64,000 nt of DNA from Candolleomyces eurysporus. Lineage: Eukaryota; Basidiomycota; Agaricomycetes; Agaricales; Psathyrellaceae. Within the stretch, counting starts at the first letter, position 1. Each line of letters begins with the position of its first letter. The stretch is taken from assembly GCA_027579435.1 (NCBI GenBank), contig JANBPK010000806.1, positions 248,001 to 312,000 of the forward strand, read 5' to 3'. Positions 12,326-23,337 of this stretch are shown here, one piece after another. The position numbers and the translations under genes were made by a program. The notes below the pieces were generated by a model. It had not been told where the DNA came from and ran no database searches. It worked only from the letters and a program-made list of their open reading frames with translations.

Positions 12326-13177
12326 CGGTGTGCCTCGCTCTTGCACCCCGCCCCGGGGGGAGATGGGGGGAAGGGAAGAAAGGACTGCTGGAGATGGGGT
12401 CACAGAAATGGTCGCCCTTTTATGCCGAAAAAAAAACCCCCAAAAATCCAAATCCATTTCCATTCGCATCTCATCAAGATCATGGTGCATGCAGGTGTAT
12501 AGCATCTGCTCCATCAAGCAACGAACATAGTGAAGAACCGCAGGCGATGGGCGACCGATAAGAGCATGAATCATAGACACCTTGTAGGCCGTTGATCCGA
12601 CAAGATGTCTTTTGTATACAAAGTGGAAGCAACGGGGAATAAGATGGAGAAATTGGGGTGGGGTGGTCCCTCTGAAGCCAAAGACCGGAGGCCGTTTGGG
12701 GGAGTTGGGACTTTGGCGGCGCTTTCAATGTGTTTCGGGGTCAATTCAGTCGCCAGCGGCTTGGTGCATAATCCAAGATCCAGAGATTAATGCCCAGTTC
12801 CAGCACCCTAGAGTTACATGTGGCCATTTCAGCAAGAATGTAGGCGACGTGGTGGTAACCAGACAAGCCAAGATTAATGAGTGGAGACGCGTTATTCGCG
12901 CGTTCATGTCACGTCTGCCAGGTCATGGGACCCGTGGGAGTCTAGTTTAGGGCGGGCCTGCTTGGCTGTCTCCTGGGTTTCCCCCATTTCGCAGGAACAT
13001 CGTCACTTCTCCCCAAACCTCATCTTCGTTACACGCGGAGGAGGCTGTGTGTTGTTGGTCAGTTTGAGAAGAGAAGAGGGTGCAGAGAGGCGAGTCGGTC
13101 GGGCGTTACCCACTCAATTCACTTTTTTTTCTTATCACCTAAACACCTCCCTAGATCTGTTTTAGTTTTGTGAAGAT
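12326..13177. other. intergenic 850 bp upstream of the zinc-knuckle gene
   Basis: This is the longest stretch without a recognised gene. It contains C/G-rich runs (12345-12375), an A-run (12429-12437) and T-rich sequence just before the ATG at 13178 (13123-13133). The frames here are short, mutually inconsistent and without family features. Confidence 0.5.
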
Positions 13178-13988
13178 ATGGCGTACCAGTTTTCCAGGAA
13201 GGGGTGTTTCAAATGCGGCAATCGTGAGTAGTTTTTTAGGTGTGACTTGTATGCCATGTGCTTACCAACTTTATGTTCCAGTGGGCCACATTGCGGAGAA
13301 TTGCACCTCCGAGCAGCGGTTGTGCTACAATTGCCGTCAACCGGGGCATGAATCGTCTNGCATGCCCCTCGCCCAGGACCGTCGCCGCAAAGCAGTGCTA
13401 CTCCTGTGGCGGAGTTGGTCACATTCAAGGTACTTGAACCCTCAAATTTTACGTTCGATTCCATCTGAATGAGGTCCCCCAGCCGAATGTCCGAGCTTGA
13501 GGTCCCAAGCGACCAATCAAAAGTGTTATGTATGGACAGCAGGGCTATATTTCGACTTTCCTTCAAGCTGACTCGATTATTGCAGACTTGCGGTCGCTTT
13601 GGTCATTTTGCTCGTAACTGTACGAGCAACGGTGGCGGTTACGCTCCTCGTGCTCCAGCTGCCGGTCGAGGGCTAAATACATCTACCTTGCCGCCTGTCA
13701 AATGCTATAGGTGCAATGGTCCCAACCATATGGCAAGGTTGGTCATTCACCATGTCATTTTGAGTTAAATGCCGACCACTATTCAGGGATTGTTTGGCTG
13801 CTCCTGGCTCCACTGTCCATGATAACGGACCTGGACCTTCTGCGAATGTGAACAAGAACAAGACCTGCTACAAGTGCCAGCAGGAAGGTCATGTACGTGA
13901 TAACTTCGTAGTGTTTGAACTAAGACTGATTTAAACTTTGTCATAGATTGCGAGGGACTGCCCCGAATCGTCCGAATTCGTCAACTAA
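13178..13988 (+). CDS. GIS2: CCHC zinc-knuckle nucleic-acid-binding protein (Gis2/CNBP type)
   Basis: This small protein is made almost wholly of six C-x2-C-x4-H-x4-C knuckles, like yeast Gis2, S. pombe Byr3 and animal CNBP, which bind single-stranded nucleic acid and act in mRNA translation. The knuckles are CFKCGN/LGHIAENC (intron-split), CYNCRQPGHESSAC, CYSCGGVGHIQAEC, CYTCGRFGHFARNC, CYRCNGPNHMARDC and CYKCQQEGHIARDC. A Gly/Ala/Pro-rich linker (GGGYAPRAPAAGRG) separates the fourth and fifth. The start is MAYQFSRKGCFKCG and the end is SEFVN followed by TAA at 13986-13988. The N at 13359 is an extra character inside knuckle 2; without it SSACPSPRT reads through. At least five introns split the knuckles. 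Confidence 0.93.
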
Positions 13989-14285
13989 ATCTGGTGATCT
14001 GTGCAAAGTCCCCCCAGTATACATTGGCACCGCAGTTTGCGTTGCATGATTGTTCGATATAGCTATGATATGTCTGCATCGATTGCGCCCGTTTCCGAAC
14101 TGTCTTGCGATGACTGCATGTATTCGTATGTTGTATCACGGCGTTTTACTTACCGGCAAAGTTTGTCTTGCTTCGCACTACCCCCAAGTCTGTGTGTCAT
14201 CATGAGTGGTGTGAAACCAAGTTGGTTGTTCTAGTTCTACGTGGAGTGATATCTTCTACAGATAAAGCCTTTCAATGTGCTGGTT

Positions 14286-14982
14286 CTAGCGGGAAGAGCT
14301 GTATATCTGACGGCAGCGGTCTTCAAACGCTTGGACCATTAATTTCGAGACTTGGCCGAAAAATGCCGACGAAACACTAGCATGCAATGGGTTGGAAAAC
14401 GCATAAATGAGATCCAAGGACACCAGAGTAGCGTTGGCTTTCANGGGGGGACTGGGGTGCAGGCTCGAAACGCCAGATTGTAGATAGCTCTTTGAATAGC
14501 GGGGTAGACGATGACGCGACCGCCTGAACGTAACAGTTTCAACAGCAATCCATTGACAAGAAGCACCGGACGCACCTTGACTGACTCATTTGGAACGCAT
14601 GTTACGGTACTCGCATAGCTTTCCCTGAAGGCCAGAAATCCGACGGTCAATTCGGCTTCAAGGACTTGTGCTCCGCTTTCGGTCACGTTGGTAGGTTTTG
14701 TCAGGATGCGCGAGTGAGTGCAGAAAGGGACGAATTTGGGGTACGATGCGACGTCGGAGACTACATCATAAAGCTGTTCCCGAGTGTAACTGCTTTGGAT
14801 TCAGCGACATTGTGGTAGAGGCTGGAGCTTTAGAACACACACGGAAGAACTTTGCGTTCATGGTAACGCTGCGGTCCCGAATTAATTGGCGAAAATGAGG
14901 AAAGGTCTGGCAAAGAGAATAGAGTGCGCTTGTAGCCGCAGGCCAGCTGAGATAGTCTGCCAGCAGTGGGCCGTACCAACAT
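14286..14982 (-). CDS. COQ10: COQ10, coenzyme Q-binding START-domain protein (mitochondrial)
   Basis: This protein of about 195 residues binds coenzyme Q in the inner mitochondrial membrane and supports respiration. The Arg-rich, acid-poor start MLVRPTAGRLSQLACGYKR fits a mitochondrial presequence. It is followed by YHERKVLP/YTREQLYDVVSD (intron between), then YPKFVPFCTHSRIL, EAELTVGFLAFRESYASTV and LSTIWRFEPAPQSPLKANAT. The protein ends RCRQIYSSSR. The order and wording match the polyketide-cyclase/START family COQ10. The N at 14444 interrupts the last exon; leaving it out keeps the frame. The start at 14982 was chosen for its presequence. The gene is divergent from aminotransferase 1 across 400 bp, and convergent to the zinc-knuckle gene. 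Confidence 0.9.
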
Positions 14983-15383
14983 GGGTCCGCCCTCAATGTG
15001 AAGGACCGGGCTCGGAACGCCCCAGCAAATTCCGTCCGGGTAGTTTATTTGTCTGTGTTTGATCCTGAGGGCCAAGGCACTGGGAGGCCGGAATAGACCG
15101 ACAACGGCGCAATCTGGGTACCATCCTACATCAATGCTAATCATCCATCTCCCGCAATAACGCGTGACGTAGCGCGAAAGCGCCTGAACGGTAATGCGTC
15201 AGGGATCCCTCCAGCGACGATGCCAACAAGCTTCGACATGATGGCATTACCTACGGGCCGAGGTGACTAATATTCATGAAGTTGATTGAACCAGGAAGAT
15301 AAGCATAGGGCCGCTCTTCTGCCCGAGTCTCCACTGGTCGACAAGGTGTTCTGGCTTCTTGGATCTTCCCTGCAGACTCTATC
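14983..15383. promoter_or_regulatory. divergent promoter of COQ10 and aminotransferase 1 (copy A of a duplicated region)
   Basis: From about 15040 to 15250 this sequence recurs in diverged form upstream of the second aminotransferase (17795-18010). Three blocks are nearly unchanged: 15161-15180 (CGCGTGACGTAGCGCGAAAG), 15204-15223 (GATCCCTCCAGCGACGATGC) and 15237-15250 (CATGATGGCATTAC). The first holds a CRE-like TGACGTA flanked by GCG steps. Conservation against a diverged background suggests regulator sites. Confidence 0.6.
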
Positions 15384-17601
15384 ATGACCACGACCAGCCA
15401 AAATCTACCAGAGTCTATTGACTTGAGCCACCATCTGTCGACTGTCGCCAGAGCTCGTTCCTTGTCTCCTCTCAGGGGCTTTCAGAAGTACTGGGGAAGA
15501 CCCGGACTGATAATATTAGCTGGAGGTAAGTTCTGCGAAGCAAGAATTGTGTTCACGCTTTACTTACTCTGCAACGATTGTTTTTGCAGGTCTACCGTCT
15601 CCTGAATACTTCCCGTTCTCGTCAGTTGGCGCAGATGTCCTACTTCCGAGCAGCTTTCCAACTCAGGCGGGAAAATCCAATGGCACCTTTTCGTGGTTGT
15701 GGGATCTATTCCCCTCTGGGAAGGCGAAAACAGAACCGATATCCATCCCGAGATATGCCAGTGAACCTGGGGAACTTGATCTAGCGAGTGTCCTTCAGTA
15801 TAATATGGCATCTGGACACCCAAAGCTCCGAGAGTTAGCCAAGGAGATAACGGATAAAGTTTTTAGACCTGCCTACTCCAATTATGCCGTTCTTGCACAC
15901 CTTGGTAATACAGATGGGTGGATGAAAGCTATGCTCACGCTCTGCAACCCAGGTGAGGGTGTCCTAACCAGCGTGTGGACCTACCCCTCCGCGTTGGCGT
16001 GCATGCGACCGCACAATATCAAACCCGTGCCTGTTGCAATGGACGGCGAGGGTATTCGAGTGGATGCACTGCGAGATTTGCTCCTTAGCTGGGATGCAGA
16101 GGCTCGCGGGATGCCTCGGTGAGTAAAGCTTTCAGACTCGATTGTAATGTTGGCCAACTGCGATTCCCAGCCCTCACGTCATGTATACCATACCCGTCGG
16201 TCAAAACCCCACCGGGGCTGTGAGTATCCGTCCTACTTATCAAGTGAACTTATTGAACTGATGCCTTTCCATAGACTGAGGGTGCTGCAAGGAAGAAAGA
16301 CATCTATGATGTCTGTGTGGAATTCGGTATGGCGTATTGTTTACTCAGCGCTGCACAGTAATTTCATTGCCACCAGACGTTATAATTGTCGAAGACGATC
16401 CGTACTACTTCCTTCAAGAGGGGCCATACCGGCCCAAGGACTTGCGTACTTCACCTCGAGGCCACCAGCTGAATACAACAAGATTTCTAGAGGAACTTGT
16501 CCCGAGTTATCTGAGGTAAGACCGCTTTATATTATTCTGGTTCAATTCCAATCGGCTCCAGGTTCGACTACCAGGGTCGTGTCATCCGATTGGAAACATT
16601 TTCCAAGGTGTGATTTTTTCCTCGTTCTCCTTGGACATCAAGTTGAATGTCCTTGGTAGACCCTAGCTCCCGGGTGCCGTCTGGGTTGGTTCACTTGCAA
16701 TCCCCTGTTTGCAGAGCGACTGGAAAGGCAAGCGGAAACCTCGACTCATGCTCCATGTGGATTCAGCCAGGTACGCATCGGCCAAATGTTCATTTCTTTC
16801 TGGTGTTTATTCTTCCCAAGGCGCTGATAATTACGACTCTGAGCAAATGGGGCCTCGATGGTTATCTTCGCTGGTTACAAGGTCAGGTCGCCATTTATTT
16901 TTTTACCTAGGAATTAAGTATTCAACCCGCCGTTCTCTCGCTAGGCCTCCAGAACCAATACATAATGCGACGAGACTTTACTATCGACTGCTTAGCGGAT
17001 GAGTTCGACTTGCGGGTGGGCACAGTACCCTGCGACGTCGACTGTTTCTCGGGTCGTGACGTCTATACTGCTTATCCAAAGTCGAAGGATTCGATCATGG
17101 CAGAAAAGCAGATTCTCACTGACGAGCCCCTGTTTTCTTTTGTTCCGCCGACTTCGGGCATGTATGTCTGGGTAAGTCCTGCGTGTCATGAATCGCAAAG
17201 TGGATCCTGATTGTGTGTATGTGCAGCTAAAGCTTCATCTCGAACGTCATCCCAAGCATGGAATGGTGGATTCCAATGGCTTAGAGCTCGCTCTATGGGA
17301 GGAACTTGCGGAAGCAGGCGTTTTGTTCGGACCAGGACAATTGTTTGCAGCCGAAATCAATGTGCCTTACTTACCAACAGATCGATTATCATCTGCTGCC
17401 ATTGGGTCGGCAGCTGAGGCTACCACCGTGCAAGAGGCAGAAGACGAGGGCCACTTCCGGATCAGTTTCAGCGATGCAGAGGTGAGCATTTCCGCCCAAT
17501 GCGCCCTCATCTAGACCAAAACCATTTTTTAGTTCGACGACCTCAAGAAGGCGATATCCATATTTTCTCGGGTCATAGTCAAGTTCTTCCAAACGTCGTA
17601 G
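15384..17601 (+). CDS. PLP-dependent aminotransferase, class I/II (Aro8 / aminoadipate type), copy 1
   Basis: This fold-type I PLP enzyme resembles aromatic or 2-aminoadipate/kynurenine aminotransferases (Aro8-like), probably cytosolic. The start is MTTTSQNLPESIDLSHHLS. Key motifs are WGRPGLIILAGGLPSPEYFP, NTDGWMKAMLTLCNPGE, YTIPVGQNPTGA with the PLP-contacting Asn, and IVEDDPYYFL with its Asp and Tyr. The Schiff-base Lys is in LETFSK, followed after an intron by TLAPGCRLGW. The C-terminal half includes DEPLFSFVPPTSGMYVW and AGVLFGPGQLFAAE. Compared with copy 2 it carries about 22 extra residues after LFAAE. At least eight introns are placed as in copy 2. Substrate is a family inference only. 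Confidence 0.9.
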
Positions 17602-18163
17602 TGACCCGAATGGCAATCCACTTCATCTGGACTTGATCTTCATTTATGGTCACTCCATTCCACATTTCATCTATGAGATGGCCTATGGCAACGTCAATGT
17701 TTAAAATACCTGTCGATTTGATATCGAACGAATTACGTATAATGAGATTATAGGAGTTGCAGATCGCGGTAAACAGATCCACGAATATCGGTCGATTATT
17801 TGCCTGTGTTTGATTCCGAGAACGGAACAGGCCGACGATGGCGCAACCTACCGCCTGGATGTGACCATCGCTATTCTGAGACTTTCATTTACTTTTTTCA
17901 TCCATCTTCCGCAACGACGCGTGACGTAGCGCGAAAGCCTGAACGCGTCCGTGATCCCTCCAGCGACGATGCTGGTTGAAACGTTGAAGCTTTAGCATGA
18001 TGGCATTACTCAAAAAGCCTTATCTCATCAACTGCCAAGGTGGTCCACTATGGGTTGCGGTGACTAATAAACCGGAAAGATAAGTGCAGGCCTTTCCGCC
18101 CAATTGAATATCGACTCGACAAGGTGGTTCGGGTATCTTGCAATCCCCCCTTCAGACTCTACT
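17602..18163. repeat. spacer between aminotransferases: 3' flank of copy 1 and duplicated promoter (copy B)
   Basis: The first 90 bp resemble the sequence after copy 2 (both have GTCATAGTCAAGTTCTTCC running into the stop, then CACTCCATT and CATCTATGAGATGG). From about 17795 the sequence matches the COQ10/copy 1 promoter, with the same three blocks at 17918-17937, 17953-17972 and 17996-18009. The duplicated unit therefore spans promoter, gene and 3' flank, with a period of about 2.75 kb. Confidence 0.8.
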
Positions 18164-20322
18164 ATGACCACAGTAAGCGAAAAGCTACCAGAGTCTATCG
18201 ACCTGAGCCACCACCTTTCGAATATCTCTAAAGCTCGTCCACTGTCTCCTCTCAAAGGCTTACAGAAATACTGGGGGAGACCAGGACTGATAAGCTTGGC
18301 TGGAGGTAAGTCCAACGAGGACGGTACTGCGTTAATCCTATACTTAGCTTGCCACTATTATAGGACTGCCATCTCCTGACTATTTCCCGTTCTCATCAGT
18401 TGGCGCAGATATCCTCCTCCCGACCAACTTTCCGACCCAGGCGGGGACACCCAATGGCCCCCTCTCGTGGCTATGGAATCTGTTTTCCTCTGAAAAAACA
18501 GAACCGATTACTATCCCGAGATATGCCAGCAACCCCGGAGACCTGGATCTAGCAAACACCCTCCAGTATAGCATGGCGTCCGGACAACCAAAGCTTCGAG
18601 AGTTCGCCAAGGAGATCACGGACAAGGTCTTCAGACCTGCCTACTCCAACTACACCATCCTCGCACACGTAGGCAATACGGATGGATGGATGAAAGCTGT
18701 CCTCACGCTTTGCAATCCAGGTGAAGGCGTCCTGACAACCGTGTGGACCTTTCCCTCTGCCCTGGTGTGCATGGAACCGTATAATATCAAACCTGTTCCT
18801 GTTTTAATGGACGGGGAGGGTATGCGCGCGGATGCACTGCGGGAGTTACTACTCACCTGGGACGCAGAGGCTCGCGGGATGCCACGGTAAGTCGAAACTT
18901 GGTATTCGATTGGAACATGAATGAATTGATATGATGTAGGCCTCACGTCATGTACACCATTCCTGTTGGTCAAAATCCCACTGGGGCGGTGAGCAGTCAC
19001 CCTATTTGTTAGGTTCAACCCATTGACTTTACATGTTTTCATAGACTATGGGTGCTGCGCGGAAGAAAGAGATCTATGACGTCTGTGTGGAATTCGGTAA
19101 GGCCCATTCTTCACTCAGATGGGTCCCGTGATATTTAATTCGGATCGCAGATATTATAATCGTCGAAGACGATCCGTACTACTTTCTCCAAGAGGGGCCA
19201 TACCTACCCAAGGACTCTCGTAATTCATTGCGACAACGCCAGCTGAATACAACGGGATTTGTAGAGGAACTTGTCCCGAGTTATTTGAGGTGAGTTTGCT
19301 TGATGATATCCTCACTGAGCCACTTCAAATTAGCTCCAGGTTTGATTATCAAGGTCGTGTTATCCGCTTAGAAACACTTTCCAAGGTGTGATTTCTTCCT
19401 CATCTTCCTCAGAAATCAAGTTCACTGTTCTCGGTAGACAATAGCGCCTGGATGCCGCCTGGGTTGGTTCACTTGCAATCCTCTGTTTGCAGAGCGACTG
19501 GAAAGGCAGGCGGAAACCTCGACTCAGGCACCATGTGGATTCGGCCAGGTGCGCTGCGTCCAAGGGTTCATTACCTTCAGTTGTTTATTCTTTCCCAAGG
19601 CTCTGGTAATCACAACTCTGAGCAAATGGGGCTTTGATGGTTATCTTCGCTGGTTGCAAGGTCAGATCGTCATTTACTTTACCAAGAAATTGAGTACTCA
19701 ACCATCCGTTCTCTCGCTAGGCCTTCAGAACCAATATGCAGTGCGACGCGACTATATTGTCGACTGCTTGGCGGATGAATTCGACTTGCGGATGGGCACA
19801 GTACCCTGCGACGTCGACTGTTTCTCGGGTCGTGATGTCTATACTGCATATCCAAAGTCAAAGCATTTGACCATGGCAGAAAAGCAGATTCTCACTGACG
19901 AGCCCCTGTTTTCTTTCGTTCCGCCAACTTCGGGAATGTTTGTCTGGGTAAGTCCTGCGTGTCATGAATCGCGTCATGGGATCCTGATTGTGTATGTGCA
20001 GCTGAAGCTTCATCTCGATCGTCATCCTAAGCATGGGATCATGGATTCCAACGACTTAGAGCTCGCTCTATGGAAGGAGCTTGCTGAAGCAGGCGTCCTG
20101 TTCGGACCAGGACAATTGTTTGCAGCTGACGCCACTGTGCAGGAGGCAGATATTGAAGGCCACTTCCGGATCAGTTTTAGTAATGCAGAGGTGAGCAGTG
20201 AACTTTTTTTTTTGTTGGCCCAACGGCGCCCTCACCCGGACCGATTTTGGCAGTTCGACGACCTCAAGAAGGCGATATCCATATTCTCTCGGGTCATAGT
20301 CAAGTTCTTCCGAACGTCGTAA
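18164..20322 (+). CDS. PLP-dependent aminotransferase, class I/II (Aro8 / aminoadipate type), copy 2
   Basis: This is the tandem paralogue of the preceding gene, aligned along its full length, with introns at the same places and alignable intron sequence. The start is MTTVSEKLPESIDLSHHLSN. Motifs are WGRPGLISLAGGLPSPDYFP, YTIPVGQNPTGA, IVEDDPYYFLQEGPYLPKDS, LETLSK with the PLP Lys, then TIAPGCRLGW and DEPLFSFVPPTSGMFVW. It is shorter than copy 1 in two places: SSEKTEP in place of SGKAKTEP, and DATVQEA with no 22-residue insertion. Both copies keep every catalytic residue I can see, so both are probably active. The two genes may differ in substrate or regulation. The stop is TAA at 20320-20322. 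Confidence 0.9.
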
Positions 20323-20684
20323 TGACCCGGACAATCCCATCCCATCTAGTCTTTATCTTCGTTTATGATCACTCCATTTCACACTTCATCTATGAGATGG
20401 CAATGTTATTGCTTAGCACACCTATCGATTCGATTTCACCGGGATTAATGGTGAATGAATTACATCAGGATTATCGATGTTATCATCAAGGGATAGGCCC
20501 AACTTGTAACACTCCGTGCAGATTGATCCAACGTGGCCACAGCGAGTTTGTGAAGGAAATGAAGGACGGCTGCAACATGTCTGCGTATTAATGGATCCGT
20601 CACCGCAAGGCCGGACCTCGCACCAGTCATTAACATCTTATAAGCAAGCTTCCAATTGCATCGTGTGCTGCAAGTCTCGCGGAT
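20323..20684. other. intergenic, 3' flank of aminotransferase 2 and upstream of 14-3-3-like gene
   Basis: The first 80 bp are the duplicated 3' flank shared with copy 1. The rest shows no coding or promoter feature I can support. Confidence 0.45.
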
Positions 20685-21683
20685 ATGGCCCCCAGCGTAA
20701 GCTCAATCACCACTTCACACTCTATACACGCAAGCCATGCAAAATCTGCAAAATCAATTGCGAAATCAAAACGTCCAGTGGATCGAGCGAAATGCATGCT
20801 CGTTGCTGACCTGGCGGCGGAAGCCGAACGTTACCAAGGCAAGCAGCCACTACTTACTTCTCTTTCTCGTTAAGAAGCTTACTGAACGGGTGATCACGAC
20901 AGACGTGGTGGCTGAAATTAAAAAGATCATAGTTGGCCATAACGCACAGCTGACTATGGAAGAGAGAAGCCTTCTGTCGATTGCATACAAGAATTTAACA
21001 AACAATCTTCGGAACAGTTGGAGGACCGTAGAGAGCCATGAAGGTCACGCGGCTGCGCAAGCTGAGAGGAATCCCAAACGACAGAGGGAGCTAATGCTCA
21101 TTCGACAGCAAAGGCATAGGATCGAGAACGACTTACTGAATTTTTGCAATGAAATCGTCGAGCTGCTAGACAGGTATCTGTTGCTTGCTGCGAAGCCGGG
21201 AGAGGAGGCTGTCTTCTACTCCAAAATGTTTGTTCGTTACCTCTCTCCTGGATTTCTCTAACCCAAGTCGGATAGGAAAGGAGACTATTATCGTTATCTC
21301 GCCGAATTTGGACCTGAGAAGGAACGGCAGAAACACGGAGACCTGTCTCTTCAGGCTTACAAGACAGCCTACAAAAGAGCACTGTCCACATTGGATCCGT
21401 TGGACCCTACACGACTCGGTCTGGCTCTGAACTTCTCTGTTTTCTATCACGGTGAGCACTAGGCTTCTTCCGGGAGCACCCAGCAATTGATATGCTCTCT
21501 TCCTCTTCTTTAGACGTTTACAAAAGTCCGGCTCGAGCTTGCCACCTGGCAAAGAGCGCCTTTGACGACGCAGTTCAGTCATTGAACCCCGTATACGATA
21601 CCGTCGATCAGACGTTGCGAGATTCCTTGAGTATTTTACAGTTGCTCAGAGACGACCTTTTACTTTGGGTAGAGGAGATGTGA
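20685..21683 (+). CDS. divergent 14-3-3 family protein, N-terminus disturbed
   Basis: 14-3-3 proteins are dimeric phosphoserine/threonine adaptors. The family signature runs through [50 protein letters not shown] and [18 protein letters not shown]. The phosphopeptide-binding Lys of AYKN, the Arg before NSW, and the RY pair of YYRYL are kept, but the usual ARR is replaced and the tail is very short. Fungal 14-3-3 proteins are normally very conserved, so this is a fast-evolving paralogue. Near 20845 the N-terminal helix (LAAEAERYQ) and the next block (VKKLTERV) are in different frames. A GC-AG intron there would match the donor consensus but not the phase. The start at 20685 is therefore a guess. 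It may be a decaying gene or hold a base error. Confidence 0.75.
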
Positions 21684-21844
21684 GGGCGTATAATGGGCAT
21701 GGCAGACATGTGGAGCAATATAGGCTCTTACAGTATGTACATTTGGGCTTCTTCTATTTCTGCGTGTCAACGGGATAGTAGGGAAAAGGATGGTGCCGGA
21801 GATCCCTAATGACCCCTGTTGGTGTATGAGTGCTTTTATGTCAT

Positions 21845-23181
21845 TTATTCTTGTATGCTATCCTTTGCAAATGTCGCCGCAACGAGCAATGGGAAGACCA
21901 AGGTCGCGTCTGCAAAAATCTGGGTATCCTAATGAGTGAAACACCGACAAGGGTTCCCGTATATATTACCGTACCTTTACCGATTCCGATCCTGCTCTAA
22001 TTTTGCCCCACGAGACAGCCTCGTCCGGGCGGGCACCAGAGTCGGACCCGTCAAACTCTTGTCCCGTGTTCTGTGGAACAGTCAGTGAAACTGTACTTCA
22101 GTCGCGGACGGATCGTGATTCAACTTACGATGTAGACAGAGTAATCGGCGCCATTGCGCTGGAAATTGTATTAGCCGAGTTTGTCAGAAAGCATGTAGCC
22201 AGACATACAATGAGCATTGCATTCGCAATTTGATGCTTGCAAACGCCGCCTCCTAGAATTATCATGCCAGCCTTCTTCGACGTTCTGGAGAGCTCGTTCA
22301 AAGCACGGATGTCCTGTACAATGTCCAGAACAAGACCGGGGGAGCGGAACGAGTGAAAGTAAATCATATCTCCGATTGAGCCGTCGGTCAGAGCGGGACA
22401 GAATACGGGGATGTCATTCTGCAATCAGAGGTAAATACTGACAGGAGGCAGGAAGAGCGCTTATTCACTTTGTAGGCCCAATAGTACACCGATTCTTCAT
22501 TGTTGATCTCCTTTCCGAGCCTTCGAATGAAGGAGCTGGGAGACCAGACTACGCCTGTTTCCTTTTGTTCGGCGAGCATCGTGTCCAGCAGGGGCATGAG
22601 CCAGTCTTCGAACTTGCAATAATTGTCATTTGGAACGACGAGATTCCCAATGCGATTCATGCCTTTTCTTCGCAATTCCGCACCGTCAAGGTTGAAGTCA
22701 GCAAGGTATGTCTTGCCCAAGCATTTGATGAAATCTTCTTCGATGCCGCCAGCCGTAGTGACAATTGCGGAAACATGTTTATGTTTCACGAGATGGAGAA
22801 ATATCTCTCGGAGGCCAGACGAGATTAGATTGGAGGTGTAGCCGAGGAACACTCTGCATTTTGTGTTCTCTCGCACTTTGGGGTCCAGATAATCGTCAGA
22901 TTCATCGGGAGATATGGGTTCGTCAGAGAGCTTCCAGCTGCGCTATAGCCTTTCATCAGACTTTGGAGTGATAGGGCTTCTATAGCGGCGCGCACCATTT
23001 TGTTCACAATGTCGATCGCCTTGCCCAGGCTGTTTGCTTGGAACCCAATCCGCTCATAACTTTGCAGAAAATCCTGGAACGATAATTTCTGGTCGAAGTT
23101 TGGCCCTTGCACAGGGACTGCATCCTCTGAGACCGGATCCGAGGGTTTGAGAACAGCTGCGGATGCTCCTGCAGGTATCAT
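21845..23181 (-). CDS. DYS1: deoxyhypusine synthase
   Basis: This NAD-dependent enzyme transfers the aminobutyl group of spermidine to one Lys of eIF5A, the first step of hypusine formation. The sequence shows [20 protein letters not shown] and [10 protein letters not shown], then [76 protein letters not shown] and [17 protein letters not shown]. The active-site Lys lies in VSWGKI (about 22000-22020). The last exon ends [14 protein letters not shown] at TAA 21845-21847. The start is taken at MIPAGAS (23181); an in-frame ATG at 23247 would add 22 residues. One junction near 22930-22990 is uncertain by a few residues. The gene is divergent from SEC7, about 150 bp between starts. Confidence 0.93.
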
Positions 23182-23337
23182 TGGGTGAGGGAGAAAAAAT
23201 ACGGAGATATTGGTATTGGAGGCAGTACTTTGATTGATCCCTGACAAATAAGCTGTTTGTTTGCGTCAGTCTTCTCGACCCGCTAACGACGACCGCATCC
23301 CCTACTTTCCTCAGCACCCTCTGGCTTCAAGGAATTT

